Origin: Rugamonas sp. A1-17
Lineage (GTDB): Bacteria; Pseudomonadota; Gammaproteobacteria; Burkholderiales; Burkholderiaceae_D
Direction: 5' to 3'
Length of the DNA stretch: 64,000 bases
NCBI GenBank assembly: GCA_025548565.1
Contig: JAJLPB010000005.1
Location: 186,001 to 250,000 of the forward strand
Shown: one piece after another, positions 31,068-40,030 of the stretch
Layout of the letters: the number at the start of each line of letters is the position of its first letter
How positions within the stretch are numbered: the first letter of the stretch is position 1
Notes under the pieces: model-generated
The model's input: the letters and a program-made list of their open reading frames with translations, nothing else
What the model was told of the DNA's origin: nothing
Database searches by the model: none
Program-made: the position numbers and the translations under genes

Positions 31068-31496
31068 GATTTCGTCTTTTCCTTCTGTAAAGTTGTCCTG
31101 CAAAGTACAACACTCGGAGCTCGCTTTGCTGCGTTAATGTTCATCCTTACTCAGGAACGAATTCACACACGGACGGGATTCCGGGATAACAAGTTTCATA
31201 ATATATACACAATTGTACAACAACACGCCTTCTAATACTCATAAGCAATAAAAAAACTCGCTTGCTATAGGTTATTGTTGTCCGGTTGCAACATTGTGTG
31301 AGAATTATACACCCAACGATATGCTAAGCTGACTGTGCACACTTTTAATGAACACACAAAGTTAATTATAAATTAATTTTGTTGTAGAACGGTTTACGTT
31401 AGCCCCACAGTAACCGCAAGTTTGTACAAATAATTGCCAAGTGTCAACTAAACAATACAGTTTGCAAGTCGGTGGGACAAGATACTTTACGCTTCC
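31068..31496. other. AT-rich intergenic region with symmetric sites, no gene seen
   Basis: These 429 bases are strikingly AT-rich against the flanking DNA and contain no convincing reading frame. They hold ACAATTGTACAA (31209-31220, two overlapping palindromes), TTTGTACAAA (31421-31430), and an 11-bp AT hairpin (31356-31382, one G-T pair). They also hold TATATT/TATTAT boxes near 31195-31205 on the minus strand that could be the -10 of the XRE gene. The region may be a regulatory hub, an acquired piece of DNA, or a small RNA locus. Confidence 0.6.
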
Positions 31497-32630
31497 TTAC
31501 ATCCCGCCGCGCGCCAGACGCACCGCCCGCCCCAGCTCGACCACCGACATCGCGTAAAAATAACTGCGGTTGTATTGCGTGATCGCAAAGAAATTATTGT
31601 TCGCCAGCCAGTATTCGGTCGGCTCGGCGCCGTTCTGCAAATCCACCAGCCCGTAGGTCTGCTGTTCCGGCACCGGCACCGTGGTGCTGACGCCGGCCGC
31701 GGTCAGTTCCTGCGGACGGTATTTGGCGCTCAGGCCCTGGTTGGTCATGCTTTCCCAGGCGCGGTTGGGCGAGACGGCGGCGGAATACACCAGCGGGCCG
31801 CCCAGCTCGCGCTGCCAGCCGTGCGCGGCCAGGAAGGCCGCCACGCTGCCGATGGCGTCGACGCCGGAGTTGAGCAGGTCGACCTGGCCGCTGCCGTCGA
31901 AATCCACCGCGTACTTCATCAGGCTGCTGGGCATGAACTGCGGCATGCCGATGGCGCCGGCGAACGAGCCGCGCAGCGACAGCGGATCGATGCCGTTCTG
32001 GCGCGCGAACAGCAGTGTCGCCTCCAGCTCGCCGCGGAAGAAGGCCATGCGCTCGCTGCGCTGCGGCGCCTCGGGGTAGGAGAAGGCCAGCGTGGTCAGG
32101 GCGTCGAGCACGCGGAAGCGGCCGGTGTTGCGGCCGTACACGGTCTCGACGCCGAGGATGCCGACCAGGATCTCGGCCGGCACGCCGTACAGCGCCTCGG
32201 CCCGCTCCAGCGCCTCGCGGTTGTCGTTCCAGAACTTGACGCCGTTGTCGATGCGCACCGGATCGACGATCAGCCTGCTGTACGCCTGCCAGTTCTTGGG
32301 CTTGCCCGGCGGCGCCGGCTTGACCAGCTGCACGGCCGAGTCGACGTAGCGCACCTGGCCCATCAGCGTGTTCAGTTCGGCGCGGTCGAAGCCGTCGCGG
32401 GTGGCGACATCGTCGAGGAAGGCGCGCACCTCCTTCCACTCGCCGAAGTTGACGAACTCGCCGACGTAGTCGATCGGCGGCGGGCCTTTTTTCTTGGGGG
32501 CCGGCGCGGCCTTTTTCTTCGGCTGCATGCTGGGCGGCAGCTTGTAGCCGTAGGGGTCGATGGCGGCGGCCTGGCTGGCCTGGCCCAGGGTGGCGGCGCC
32601 CAGCAGCAGGGCGGTAATCAAAGTCTTCAT
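31497..32630 (-). CDS. mltB: Lytic murein transglycosylase B
   Basis: It cleaves peptidoglycan strands, forming 1,6-anhydro-muramic ends. It has 377 residues from the ATG overlapping the transglutaminase stop (ATGA). A signal peptide ends near residue 22 without a clear lipobox. A Lys/Pro/Ala-rich linker precedes the catalytic SLT domain. The catalytic glutamate is E162 in GILGVETVYGRNTG. The family motifs GAIGMPQFMPSS and GSVAAFLAAHGW are present. It is the last gene of the moxR operon. Confidence 0.92.
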   Translation of the reverse strand: MKTLITALLLGAATLGQASQAAAIDPYGYKLPPSMQPKKKAAPAPKKKGPPPIDYVGEFVNFGEWKEVRAFLDDVATRDGFDRAELNTLMGQVRYVDSAVQLVKPAPPGKPKNWQAYSRLIVDPVRIDNGVKFWNDNREALERAEALYGVPAEILVGILGVETVYGRNTGRFRVLDALTTLAFSYPEAPQRSERMAFFRGELEATLLFARQNGIDPLSLRGSFAGAIGMPQFMPSSLMKYAVDFDGSGQVDLLNSGVDAIGSVAAFLAAHGWQRELGGPLVYSAAVSPNRAWESMTNQGLSAKYRPQELTAAGVSTTVPVPEQQTYGLVDLQNGAEPTEYWLANNNFFAITQYNRSYFYAMSVVELGRAVRLARGGM

Positions 32631-34732
32631 CGGCATAAGGTTAGCAGTGTTTTCAGCGTCGTCAGCGACGCCGAACGTGATTCGGAACCGGCGGCGCCAT
32701 ACTTCAGCGCGCCGTACAGTGTTAAAAATTTTTCCATCGCGGCATGCTTGTCCGGGCTGGCCCGCATGGTGCGCAGGCGGGCGGCGTAGCCGAGCGGGCC
32801 CTCGTCCGGGCGGCGCGCGTAACCGTGGCGCGCCTGCTGCCGGCAAAAGCGTTCGTACAGCCCGTCCAGCGGCGCCAGCGGCCGGCGCCGCCGCAGCCAG
32901 CGCAGCGTCGCCAGCAGGGCGCACACCAGCGTCGCGCCCAGCGCGCCGCGCCAGTTGGCGAAGGCCGAGCTTAGTTCTTCGAGGAAACCTCGCTGCCTGT
33001 CTGGATTGTAATCCAGGACCCATTGATTCCAAGCATTATTCAACGCGGCGTAACGGAATCTGATCTGGCTCAACCACGAATTGGGGTCGTTTTGCAGATT
33101 TAGCAAGGGGGCGAGGCCGAAACCTGCCGTTTGCGGCAGCGCCCGGGCCAGGTTGTGGGCGATGCGTTCGGGGGCGACGGCGGCGGTCGGGTCGACGCGG
33201 CGCCAGCCGGCGCCGGCGGCCCAGTACTCGGCCCAGGCGTGGGCGTCGGACTGGCGGATGGTGAGGTAGCCATCCACCGGGTTCAGTTCGCCGCCCTGGT
33301 AGCCGGTGACCACGCGCGCCGGCACGCCCATGGCGCGCAGCAGCACCACGAAGGCGCCGGCGTAGTGCTCGCAGAAGCCGGCCTTGCTGCCGAACAGGAA
33401 GTCGTCGACCGCGTCGCGGCCCAGCAGCGGCGGCTGCAGCGTGTAGGCGTAGCCGCCGTCGTGGAAGTATCGCAGCGCCTGCAGCGCGGCGTCGGCGGCC
33501 TGGCGCGCGGTCAGCGGGCCGTCGACGCCGGGGGCGATGGTCTGGCGCCAGCCGCGCGCCAGTGCCAGCGCGCGCGGGTTGTAGCCGGCCGGCAGCTCGG
33601 TCCAGCGCGCCATGCGCTGCGGCTGCTCGGCCGCTTGCACGCTGAAATCGGTCCAGGCGTCGGCCTCGTAGCGCACGCGCTGGGTGACCGGATCGCTGGT
33701 GAAGAATTCCAGCTCGTCGGAGTCGCGCACGCGGTGGCCGGGCAGGGACAAGCTCGGGCCGCTCAGCTCCAGCGCGGCCAGCCAGCGGGTGTTGGTGGGC
33801 TCCAGGGTGATCTCGTGGTGGACCGGCTGGCCGCGCGTGGCGATGGCGACCTCCAGCCGTTGCGTGCCGCGCCGGCGCGGCACGCGGGTCCAGGTGCGGC
33901 CGTCGTAGTCGCCCAGCACGATGCTGCGCCAGTACAGCTGGCTCTGGGCCGGCGCGCCGCCGGGGAAGCGCGCGCGGAAGGCCACGGCGTCGGACTGCGC
34001 CAGCGAGGACAGCGTGCCGGGCGCCATGCTGTCGGAGATGCCGGTGTGGCCGCCGTGGGCGTCGCCGGGCAGGCCCCACAGCGGGCCCTGGATGCGCGGG
34101 AAGCCGACAAACATCAGCAGCGCCAGCGGCGCGGCCAGCAGCGCGGTGGTGGCGGCCTTGCGCAGGCGCCGCGCCAGCGGCGGCACGGCGCCGGTGTACT
34201 GGAACGATTGCTGGGCGGTCAGCAGCACGATCAGCGTGGCGCCCATCCACAACGCGGTGGGCATGGTTTGCGAGTAGAGAAAGTTCGTCAGCAGCACGAA
34301 AAAGCTGAGGAAGATCACCACGAACAGGTCGCGCTTGGCGCGCATCTCCAGCAGCTTGAAGGCCAGCAGCAGGGTGAGCATGGCGACGCCGGCGTCGCGG
34401 CCCAGCAGCGTGTGGAAGCTGCGGTAGACGCCGCCCATCGCGGCCAGCGACACCGGCAGCAGCACCCACAGCGGCGGCATGCGCCGGCCGCGCCAGGTGA
34501 TGGCGGCGCGCCACAGCAGCGCGGCGCACACCGCGGCGGCGATCCACGGCGGCAGGTGCTCGAAGTGCGGCGCCAGCACCATCAGCGCGGCGGTCAGCAA
34601 CAGCAGGGTGTCGGACTTGTCGCGGGTCAGGCGCAGCGACAGGCGGGCGCGCGGGCCGGCGCTGGCGTTGTCGCCTGCGGCCAGGTCGCCGGGCGGCTGC
34701 CGCGCTTGCTGTGGCGGCGGGGGTGTGGTCAT
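32627..34732 (-). CDS. TgpA-type membrane transglutaminase (DUF3488/DUF4129)
   Basis: The product is 701 residues. A Pro/Ala-rich N-terminus precedes a multi-helix membrane region (about residues 45-210, DUF3488). The periplasmic transglutaminase-like core carries the Cys-His-Asp triad: C454 in AGFCEHYAG, His in SDAHAWAEYW, and Asp in RRVDPTA. A final transmembrane helix (about 600-620) leads to a C-terminal DUF4129-like segment. Pseudomonas TgpA is an essential relative. It overlaps both neighbours by ATGA, which fixes the start at 34732. Confidence 0.9.
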   Translation of the reverse strand: MTTPPPPQQARQPPGDLAAGDNASAGPRARLSLRLTRDKSDTLLLLTAALMVLAPHFEHLPPWIAAAVCAALLWRAAITWRGRRMPPLWVLLPVSLAAMGGVYRSFHTLLGRDAGVAMLTLLLAFKLLEMRAKRDLFVVIFLSFFVLLTNFLYSQTMPTALWMGATLIVLLTAQQSFQYTGAVPPLARRLRKAATTALLAAPLALLMFVGFPRIQGPLWGLPGDAHGGHTGISDSMAPGTLSSLAQSDAVAFRARFPGGAPAQSQLYWRSIVLGDYDGRTWTRVPRRRGTQRLEVAIATRGQPVHHEITLEPTNTRWLAALELSGPSLSLPGHRVRDSDELEFFTSDPVTQRVRYEADAWTDFSVQAAEQPQRMARWTELPAGYNPRALALARGWRQTIAPGVDGPLTARQAADAALQALRYFHDGGYAYTLQPPLLGRDAVDDFLFGSKAGFCEHYAGAFVVLLRAMGVPARVVTGYQGGELNPVDGYLTIRQSDAHAWAEYWAAGAGWRRVDPTAAVAPERIAHNLARALPQTAGFGLAPLLNLQNDPNSWLSQIRFRYAALNNAWNQWVLDYNPDRQRGFLEELSSAFANWRGALGATLVCALLATLRWLRRRRPLAPLDGLYERFCRQQARHGYARRPDEGPLGYAARLRTMRASPDKHAAMEKFLTLYGALKYGAAGSESRSASLTTLKTLLTLCR

Positions 34733-35751
34733 GGCTGGCCCTCGATGCCGAACAGCGCCAGCGCGCGCAGGCAGGCGGCCTGGTGGGCGTCGCCCAGCGC
34801 CGGGCCGTAGTCGTGCCGCGCCAGGCGGAAGCTGTAGGGCAGGGCGCGCCGCTCGGCCTCCAGCACCCAGCGCGCCATGCGCGACAGCTTCAGTTCCAGG
34901 TCCAGCTGCGGCGGCAGCTCGGCGAAGTCGAGGCACAGCTCGGCCACCGCGCCGCCGTCGAAATGCTTGGTGACCAGCTGCCCGCCCAGCGCCGGGTCGT
35001 GGCGGGCGATCTGGCGCCAGGCCAGGTGGCGCATCGGGTCGCCCGGCTGGTAGCTGCGGATGCCGGCGAAGTTGTCCAGTCCGACGGTGCCGTGGCCGTC
35101 CTCGCTGGCGGCGCCGCTGGACGGCAGCGGCTGCGGCGGCAGCTCGGGCGCGGGATAGACCAGCACCCTGAGCGCGGGCCGCCAGTAGCTCCACGCGCGG
35201 AACAGGCCGAGCGGAAAGCGCGTGACCAGCCGCACGCGCGGCGCCTCCAGCCAGCCGCGCCGCGAGGTGGCGGCCGACAGCCGCACCGTGCTGGCGCCGC
35301 CGGCCGGCACGTCGGTGACCTGGCGCGGCTCGCCGTCGGCCTGAAAGCCCAGCCAGAGGGCGTAGCGGTCATGCTTGCCCGGGTTGTGCACCAGCAGCTC
35401 GAACTGCGCGGCCTCGCCGGCGAACACCGGCTGCGCGCGGCCGGGCGCGAGCCGCAGGCGGGCCAGGTTGTGCGCGGTCTGGACCATGTCGGCCACGGCG
35501 CAGGCGCCGGCAAAGAAGGTCAGCGCGAAGCCCAGGCCGAGGTTGTAGTTCATCGCGCCGATCAGCATCAGCAGCAGCAAGCCGGCGAAGGCCATGCCGG
35601 GCCGGGTCGGCACGATGAAGACGCGGCGCATGGTCAGCGTCACCTCGCCCGGCTCGCTGGGGCCGAGCTGGAACAGCCACTGGTCGCGGGCCCGCCGGTA
35701 CAGGCGCTGCAGCGATGGCGGCGAGGGTAGCGAGGGCAGCGGGCCGGCCAT
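34729..35751 (-). CDS. DUF58 domain protein (MoxR-associated)
   Basis: It has 340 residues, with two hydrophobic segments (about 55-70 and 75-95) and a C-terminal DUF58 half with the hallmark RSYQPGDPMRHLAWRQIARHD. DUF58 proteins resemble von Willebrand A folds and are usual partners of MoxR AAA ATPases. Their exact role is unsettled. It lies 6 bases after moxR and overlaps the transglutaminase gene by ATGA. Confidence 0.9.
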   Translation of the reverse strand: MAGPLPSLPSPPSLQRLYRRARDQWLFQLGPSEPGEVTLTMRRVFIVPTRPGMAFAGLLLLMLIGAMNYNLGLGFALTFFAGACAVADMVQTAHNLARLRLAPGRAQPVFAGEAAQFELLVHNPGKHDRYALWLGFQADGEPRQVTDVPAGGASTVRLSAATSRRGWLEAPRVRLVTRFPLGLFRAWSYWRPALRVLVYPAPELPPQPLPSSGAASEDGHGTVGLDNFAGIRSYQPGDPMRHLAWRQIARHDPALGGQLVTKHFDGGAVAELCLDFAELPPQLDLELKLSRMARWVLEAERRALPYSFRLARHDYGPALGDAHQAACLRALALFGIEGQP

Positions 35752-35757
35752 GGCGCT

Positions 35758-36678
<921 letters not shown>

Positions 36679-36788
36679 GGTATCGATGGGAGTTGGGCGC
36701 TGTTCAGATTCTATGCGAGAAACCGCGCGGGCGATACCATGCCACCCATCTATGGTAGATTAGCGCCTACACGCAGCAAGACAAGCAC

Positions 36789-37715
36789 ATGACCACAGCC
36801 ATTTACAGCCATCCCGATTGCGCCCGCCACGACATGGGCGACTGGCACCCCGAATCCCCCGCGCGCCTGCAAGCGATTGCCGACCAGCTGATCTCCTCGC
36901 ACATCAGCGACCTGCTGGAATACCGCGAGGCGCCGCTGGTGGAGCTGGCGGACCTGGAGCGCAACCACAGCCGCAACGCCATCGCCATCGTGCGCGACAA
37001 CGTGCCGGCGCCGGGCGAGACCTACCCGATCGACGGCGACACCTCGCTCAACCACTACAGTTGGCGGGCCGCCCAGCGCGCGGCCGGCGCCGCCGTGGCC
37101 GCGACCGACGCGGTCATCGACGGCGAGATCGACAACGCCTTTTGCTCCGTGCGTCCACCCGGCCATCACGCGCGGCCGATCGAGCCGATGGGCTTCTGCC
37201 TGTTCAACAACGTGGCGGTGGCGGCCAAGCACGCGCTGGACGTGCGCGGGCTGGCGCGGGTGGCGGTGGTGGACTTCGACGTCCACCACGGCAACGGCAC
37301 CGAGGAGGCGCTGCTGGACGAGCCGCGCGCGCTGATGGTGAGCTTCTACCAGCATCCGTTTTATCCGTACACCGATCCGCTGCCGATCAGCGGGCACATG
37401 GTCAACGTGCCGGTGCCGGCCCACACCAAGGGCGACGGCGTGCGCAAGGTCGTGCTGGAGCAATGGCTGCCGGCGCTGCACGCGTTCAAGCCGGAGATGA
37501 TCTTCATCTCGGCCGGCTTCGACGCCCACCGCGAGGACGACATTGGCGGCATGGGACTGGTCGAGGCGGATTATGCGTGGATGACGCAGCAGGTGATGGA
37601 GGTGGCCAGGCTGTACGCCAAGGGCCGCGTGGTCAGCTGCCTCGAGGGCGGCTACAACCTGTCGGCGCTGGGCCGCAGCGTGGTGGCGCATGTGAAGGCG
37701 CTGGCGGACCTGTAA
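36789..37715 (+). CDS. Histone deacetylase-family amidohydrolase
   Basis: This zinc hydrolase has 308 residues. Active-site motifs are RPPGHHA (His-His catalytic pair), FNNVAVAA, DFDVHHGNGT (zinc Asp/His), SAGFDAH (zinc Asp) and EGGYNL. Bacterial members act on acetylated polyamines, acetoin-related compounds or lysines; the substrate here cannot be told. It stands alone, divergent from moxR, and is followed by a 270-base non-coding region with large inverted repeats. Confidence 0.93.
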   Translation: MTTAIYSHPDCARHDMGDWHPESPARLQAIADQLISSHISDLLEYREAPLVELADLERNHSRNAIAIVRDNVPAPGETYPIDGDTSLNHYSWRAAQRAAGAAVAATDAVIDGEIDNAFCSVRPPGHHARPIEPMGFCLFNNVAVAAKHALDVRGLARVAVVDFDVHHGNGTEEALLDEPRALMVSFYQHPFYPYTDPLPISGHMVNVPVPAHTKGDGVRKVVLEQWLPALHAFKPEMIFISAGFDAHREDDIGGMGLVEADYAWMTQQVMEVARLYAKGRVVSCLEGGYNLSALGRSVVAHVKALADL

Positions 37716-37791
37716 TCGTGGCTGGCGGTATGCGGCCGGTGGTATGTCACAGGTCCTTGTGGCATTCATGCTCTTTCCCTTTGCGCGTTTC

Positions 37792-37873
37792 GTCTCGTTT
37801 TGTCTGATTCTGTCTCACCGCACCTTGTGCGCCGCACAAAGTCCAAACGAGACAAAATCAGATAGAACGAGAC
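37792..37873. repeat. 82-bp nested inverted repeat (possible cruciform)
   Basis: Two 25-base arms (37792-37816 and 37849-37873) pair with three mismatches. A perfect 7-bp palindrome, TTGTGCG-C-CGCACAA (37825-37839), sits exactly at their centre. The arms contain repeated GTCTC/GTCTG units. It lies between convergent genes. It could be a bidirectional terminator, a protein-binding site, or a relic of a small transposable element. No coding capacity is seen. Confidence 0.8.
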
Positions 37874-37940
37874 ATCCAAACCAGCACGAATGCCAGAAGG
37901 GTGGATTTCAGGACCCGGCGTCTATACTCCCGGCAAGGAA

Positions 37941-37963
37941 GCGGGCTGTGCGCTATAGCCCGC
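37941..37963. terminator. Short hairpin downstream of the S9 peptidase gene
   Basis: GCGGGCT and AGCCCGC form a 7-bp stem with a 9-base loop, 22 bases past the stop of the minus-strand peptidase. No T-run follows on that strand, so terminator function is tentative. Confidence 0.4.
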
Positions 37964-37985
37964 GAGCGGGCCATCACGCGGGGTC

Positions 37986-39974
37986 TTATTTGGCCTGCGC
38001 CAGGTGCTGGTCCAGGAAGGCCTCGGCCTGTTTCCAGAAGTCGATGCGATTCTCCTCATGGCGCCAGCCATGGCCCTCGTTCTTGTAGGTGATGTAGCGC
38101 ACGTTGGCGTTCTGCGCCTTGACCGCGTCGCGGAAGCTGTCCGCGTGCACCTGCGGCACGCGGCGGTCCTCCAGGCCGTGCGCCATCAGCAACGGCTGCC
38201 TGAGCTCGGCCGCGCGCAGCAATGGCGAATTGGCGCGGAACATGGCGGCGTCGGTCTGCGGGTCGCCGATCAGCGTGCGCATGCCGTAGTTCAGGCTCTC
38301 CTCGGAAGCGTCCGACTGCGGCGTCGAGAACATCAGTCCGATATCGGTCACGCCCGCCCACTCGACGCCGCAGCGGAATAGCTCGGGGTCCTTGATCAGG
38401 CCCATCAGCGTGGCGTAGCCGCCGTAGCTGGCGCCCATCAGGCCGATGCGCCCGGGGTCCGCCCAACCCTGCTTGACCGCCCAGCGCGCGGCGTCGGCCA
38501 GGTCGTCCTGCATGGCGGCGCCCCATTGCTTCCAGCCGGCCCGGAAGTGGTCGTAACCAAAGCCGGTGCTGCCGCGATAGTCCGGCTGGATCACCACGTA
38601 GCCGCGGCTGGCGAGGAACTGCGCCTCGGCGTCCCAGTCCCAGTAGCCGCCCCGGACATACGGGCCGCCATGCACCAGCACCACCGCCGGCCGCGGGCCG
38701 TCGGCCTTGCCGGGCGGCAGGGTGACGTAGGCCGGGATGTCGCGGCCGTCGCGCGCCTTGTAGCGGTGCAGGTCGCGTTGGCCCATCTGCCGCGGGTCGA
38801 TATCGGGATGAACGCCGCCCAGCCCGGCCAGCTTGCCGCTGGCGCGCGTGTAGATGGCGTACTGGTCCGGCTGGCGGTCCGACGAGGCCACCACCAGCAA
38901 CACCGGCGCGGCCAGGCAATCCTGCGCGCAGCGGATGGTGTTGGTGGTGGCGGGCAGGGCGTCGTCGATCCTGGCCTGGTCGGCCTTGAGCGCGGGATGC
39001 AGCCAATAGGTGGTGCCGGCGTCGGTCTGCGTATGGATGCCGAGCAGCTTGCCGCTCGCGCCGTCGATTTCGGGCGTGCCGTTGAAGTCGTAGCCGGGCA
39101 CCGAGATGAACGGCTCGGCGGCCCGCTTCATGGTCTTGAGATCGTAGCGGAACAGCGCGGCGTAGCCCTGATGGTTGGCGCGCACGTACATGACGTCGTC
39201 GCCGGCCAGGAACATCGGCGTGAAGCGCTCGTCCTGCTGGCAATTGCCGTTGGACAGTTCCACCCAGCCGCTATCCTTGCGGTAGGAGCTGATGCAGCGT
39301 CCCTGCCGCACCGAGATCGCCACCCGCGGGACGTCGTGCAGGTCGGTAAGCCAGGCGCCGACCGCGTCCGGCTGCGTCCCCTCGAAGATGGAGCGCAGCT
39401 GGGCGGTGCGGGTGTTCAGGCGGTACAGCCGGGAGGATTCGGGCGTGCGGTCGACCGCGTTCCAGTGGTAGCGCTCGACCAGGATGTCGTCGGAGCCGTC
39501 ATGCGTCACGTCGTAGTAGGCATAGTCGGCCGTCAGCTTGTGGGCCTTGATCATGCTGCCCGTGACTTCCTGCTGGTGATTCCAGTTGCCGGCAATGAGG
39601 TGGACCAGATTGCCGCCGTCGATGTCGGCCGCCAGCTCTTCCAGGTTGCCCTCGAATTCGATGCGCCGGTTCTTGACGGTGAAGCCGATGCGCTTCTCGT
39701 TGACCCAGTGGACCGAGGTGATGACCTCGTTGACCGAGGTCTTGATGACGACCGTGAACTTGCTCAGGTCGGCGGTGTCGTGGATCACCAGGCCGGAGAC
39801 GCCGCCGGGCAGCATGGCCACCTTGGCCACGTGGCCGCCCTTGGGCGAGAGCGTCACGTGGCTGACTTGCGGGTCCTGGAAAAAGGCTGCCGCGTCGGGC
39901 GCCGCGGCGCGTGCGACACACGGCAACAGCAGACTCAGCAGGAAGGGGGCGTAGCGGAACAACGTTTTGGACAT
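37986..39974 (-). CDS. Secreted S9-family prolyl oligopeptidase-like peptidase
   Basis: The product is 662 residues with a signal peptide (to about residue 23, CVARAA). An N-terminal beta-propeller-like region (about 30-400) is followed by an alpha/beta hydrolase domain. The catalytic triad is S516 in GASYGGYA, Asp in GLEDRRVP and His in NEGHGW. The oxyanion motif VHGGPYVRGG is present. It probably cleaves peptides in the periplasm after alanine, proline or basic residues, as S9C enzymes do. It is upstream of, and separated by 56 bases from, the convergent-side genes and may have its own promoter. Confidence 0.93.
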   Translation of the reverse strand: MSKTLFRYAPFLLSLLLPCVARAAAPDAAAFFQDPQVSHVTLSPKGGHVAKVAMLPGGVSGLVIHDTADLSKFTVVIKTSVNEVITSVHWVNEKRIGFTVKNRRIEFEGNLEELAADIDGGNLVHLIAGNWNHQQEVTGSMIKAHKLTADYAYYDVTHDGSDDILVERYHWNAVDRTPESSRLYRLNTRTAQLRSIFEGTQPDAVGAWLTDLHDVPRVAISVRQGRCISSYRKDSGWVELSNGNCQQDERFTPMFLAGDDVMYVRANHQGYAALFRYDLKTMKRAAEPFISVPGYDFNGTPEIDGASGKLLGIHTQTDAGTTYWLHPALKADQARIDDALPATTNTIRCAQDCLAAPVLLVVASSDRQPDQYAIYTRASGKLAGLGGVHPDIDPRQMGQRDLHRYKARDGRDIPAYVTLPPGKADGPRPAVVLVHGGPYVRGGYWDWDAEAQFLASRGYVVIQPDYRGSTGFGYDHFRAGWKQWGAAMQDDLADAARWAVKQGWADPGRIGLMGASYGGYATLMGLIKDPELFRCGVEWAGVTDIGLMFSTPQSDASEESLNYGMRTLIGDPQTDAAMFRANSPLLRAAELRQPLLMAHGLEDRRVPQVHADSFRDAVKAQNANVRYITYKNEGHGWRHEENRIDFWKQAEAFLDQHLAQAK

Positions 39975-40030
39975 GAGACCCTCTGTAATGGTTTTTCGAC
40001 CATCCTAGAGGGTGATTGCATTTTTGTCAA

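Noticed and set aside
31068..31103. Twelve-residue N-terminal extension of the XRE-type protein
   Set aside because: No ribosome site precedes that start, whereas AGAAGGAA precedes the internal ATG and the added residues look unlike the family.
37716..37985. CRISPR-like repeat with GTCTC/GTCTG units
   Set aside because: The units are two inverted arms only; there are no regularly spaced direct repeats with spacers and no cas genes.
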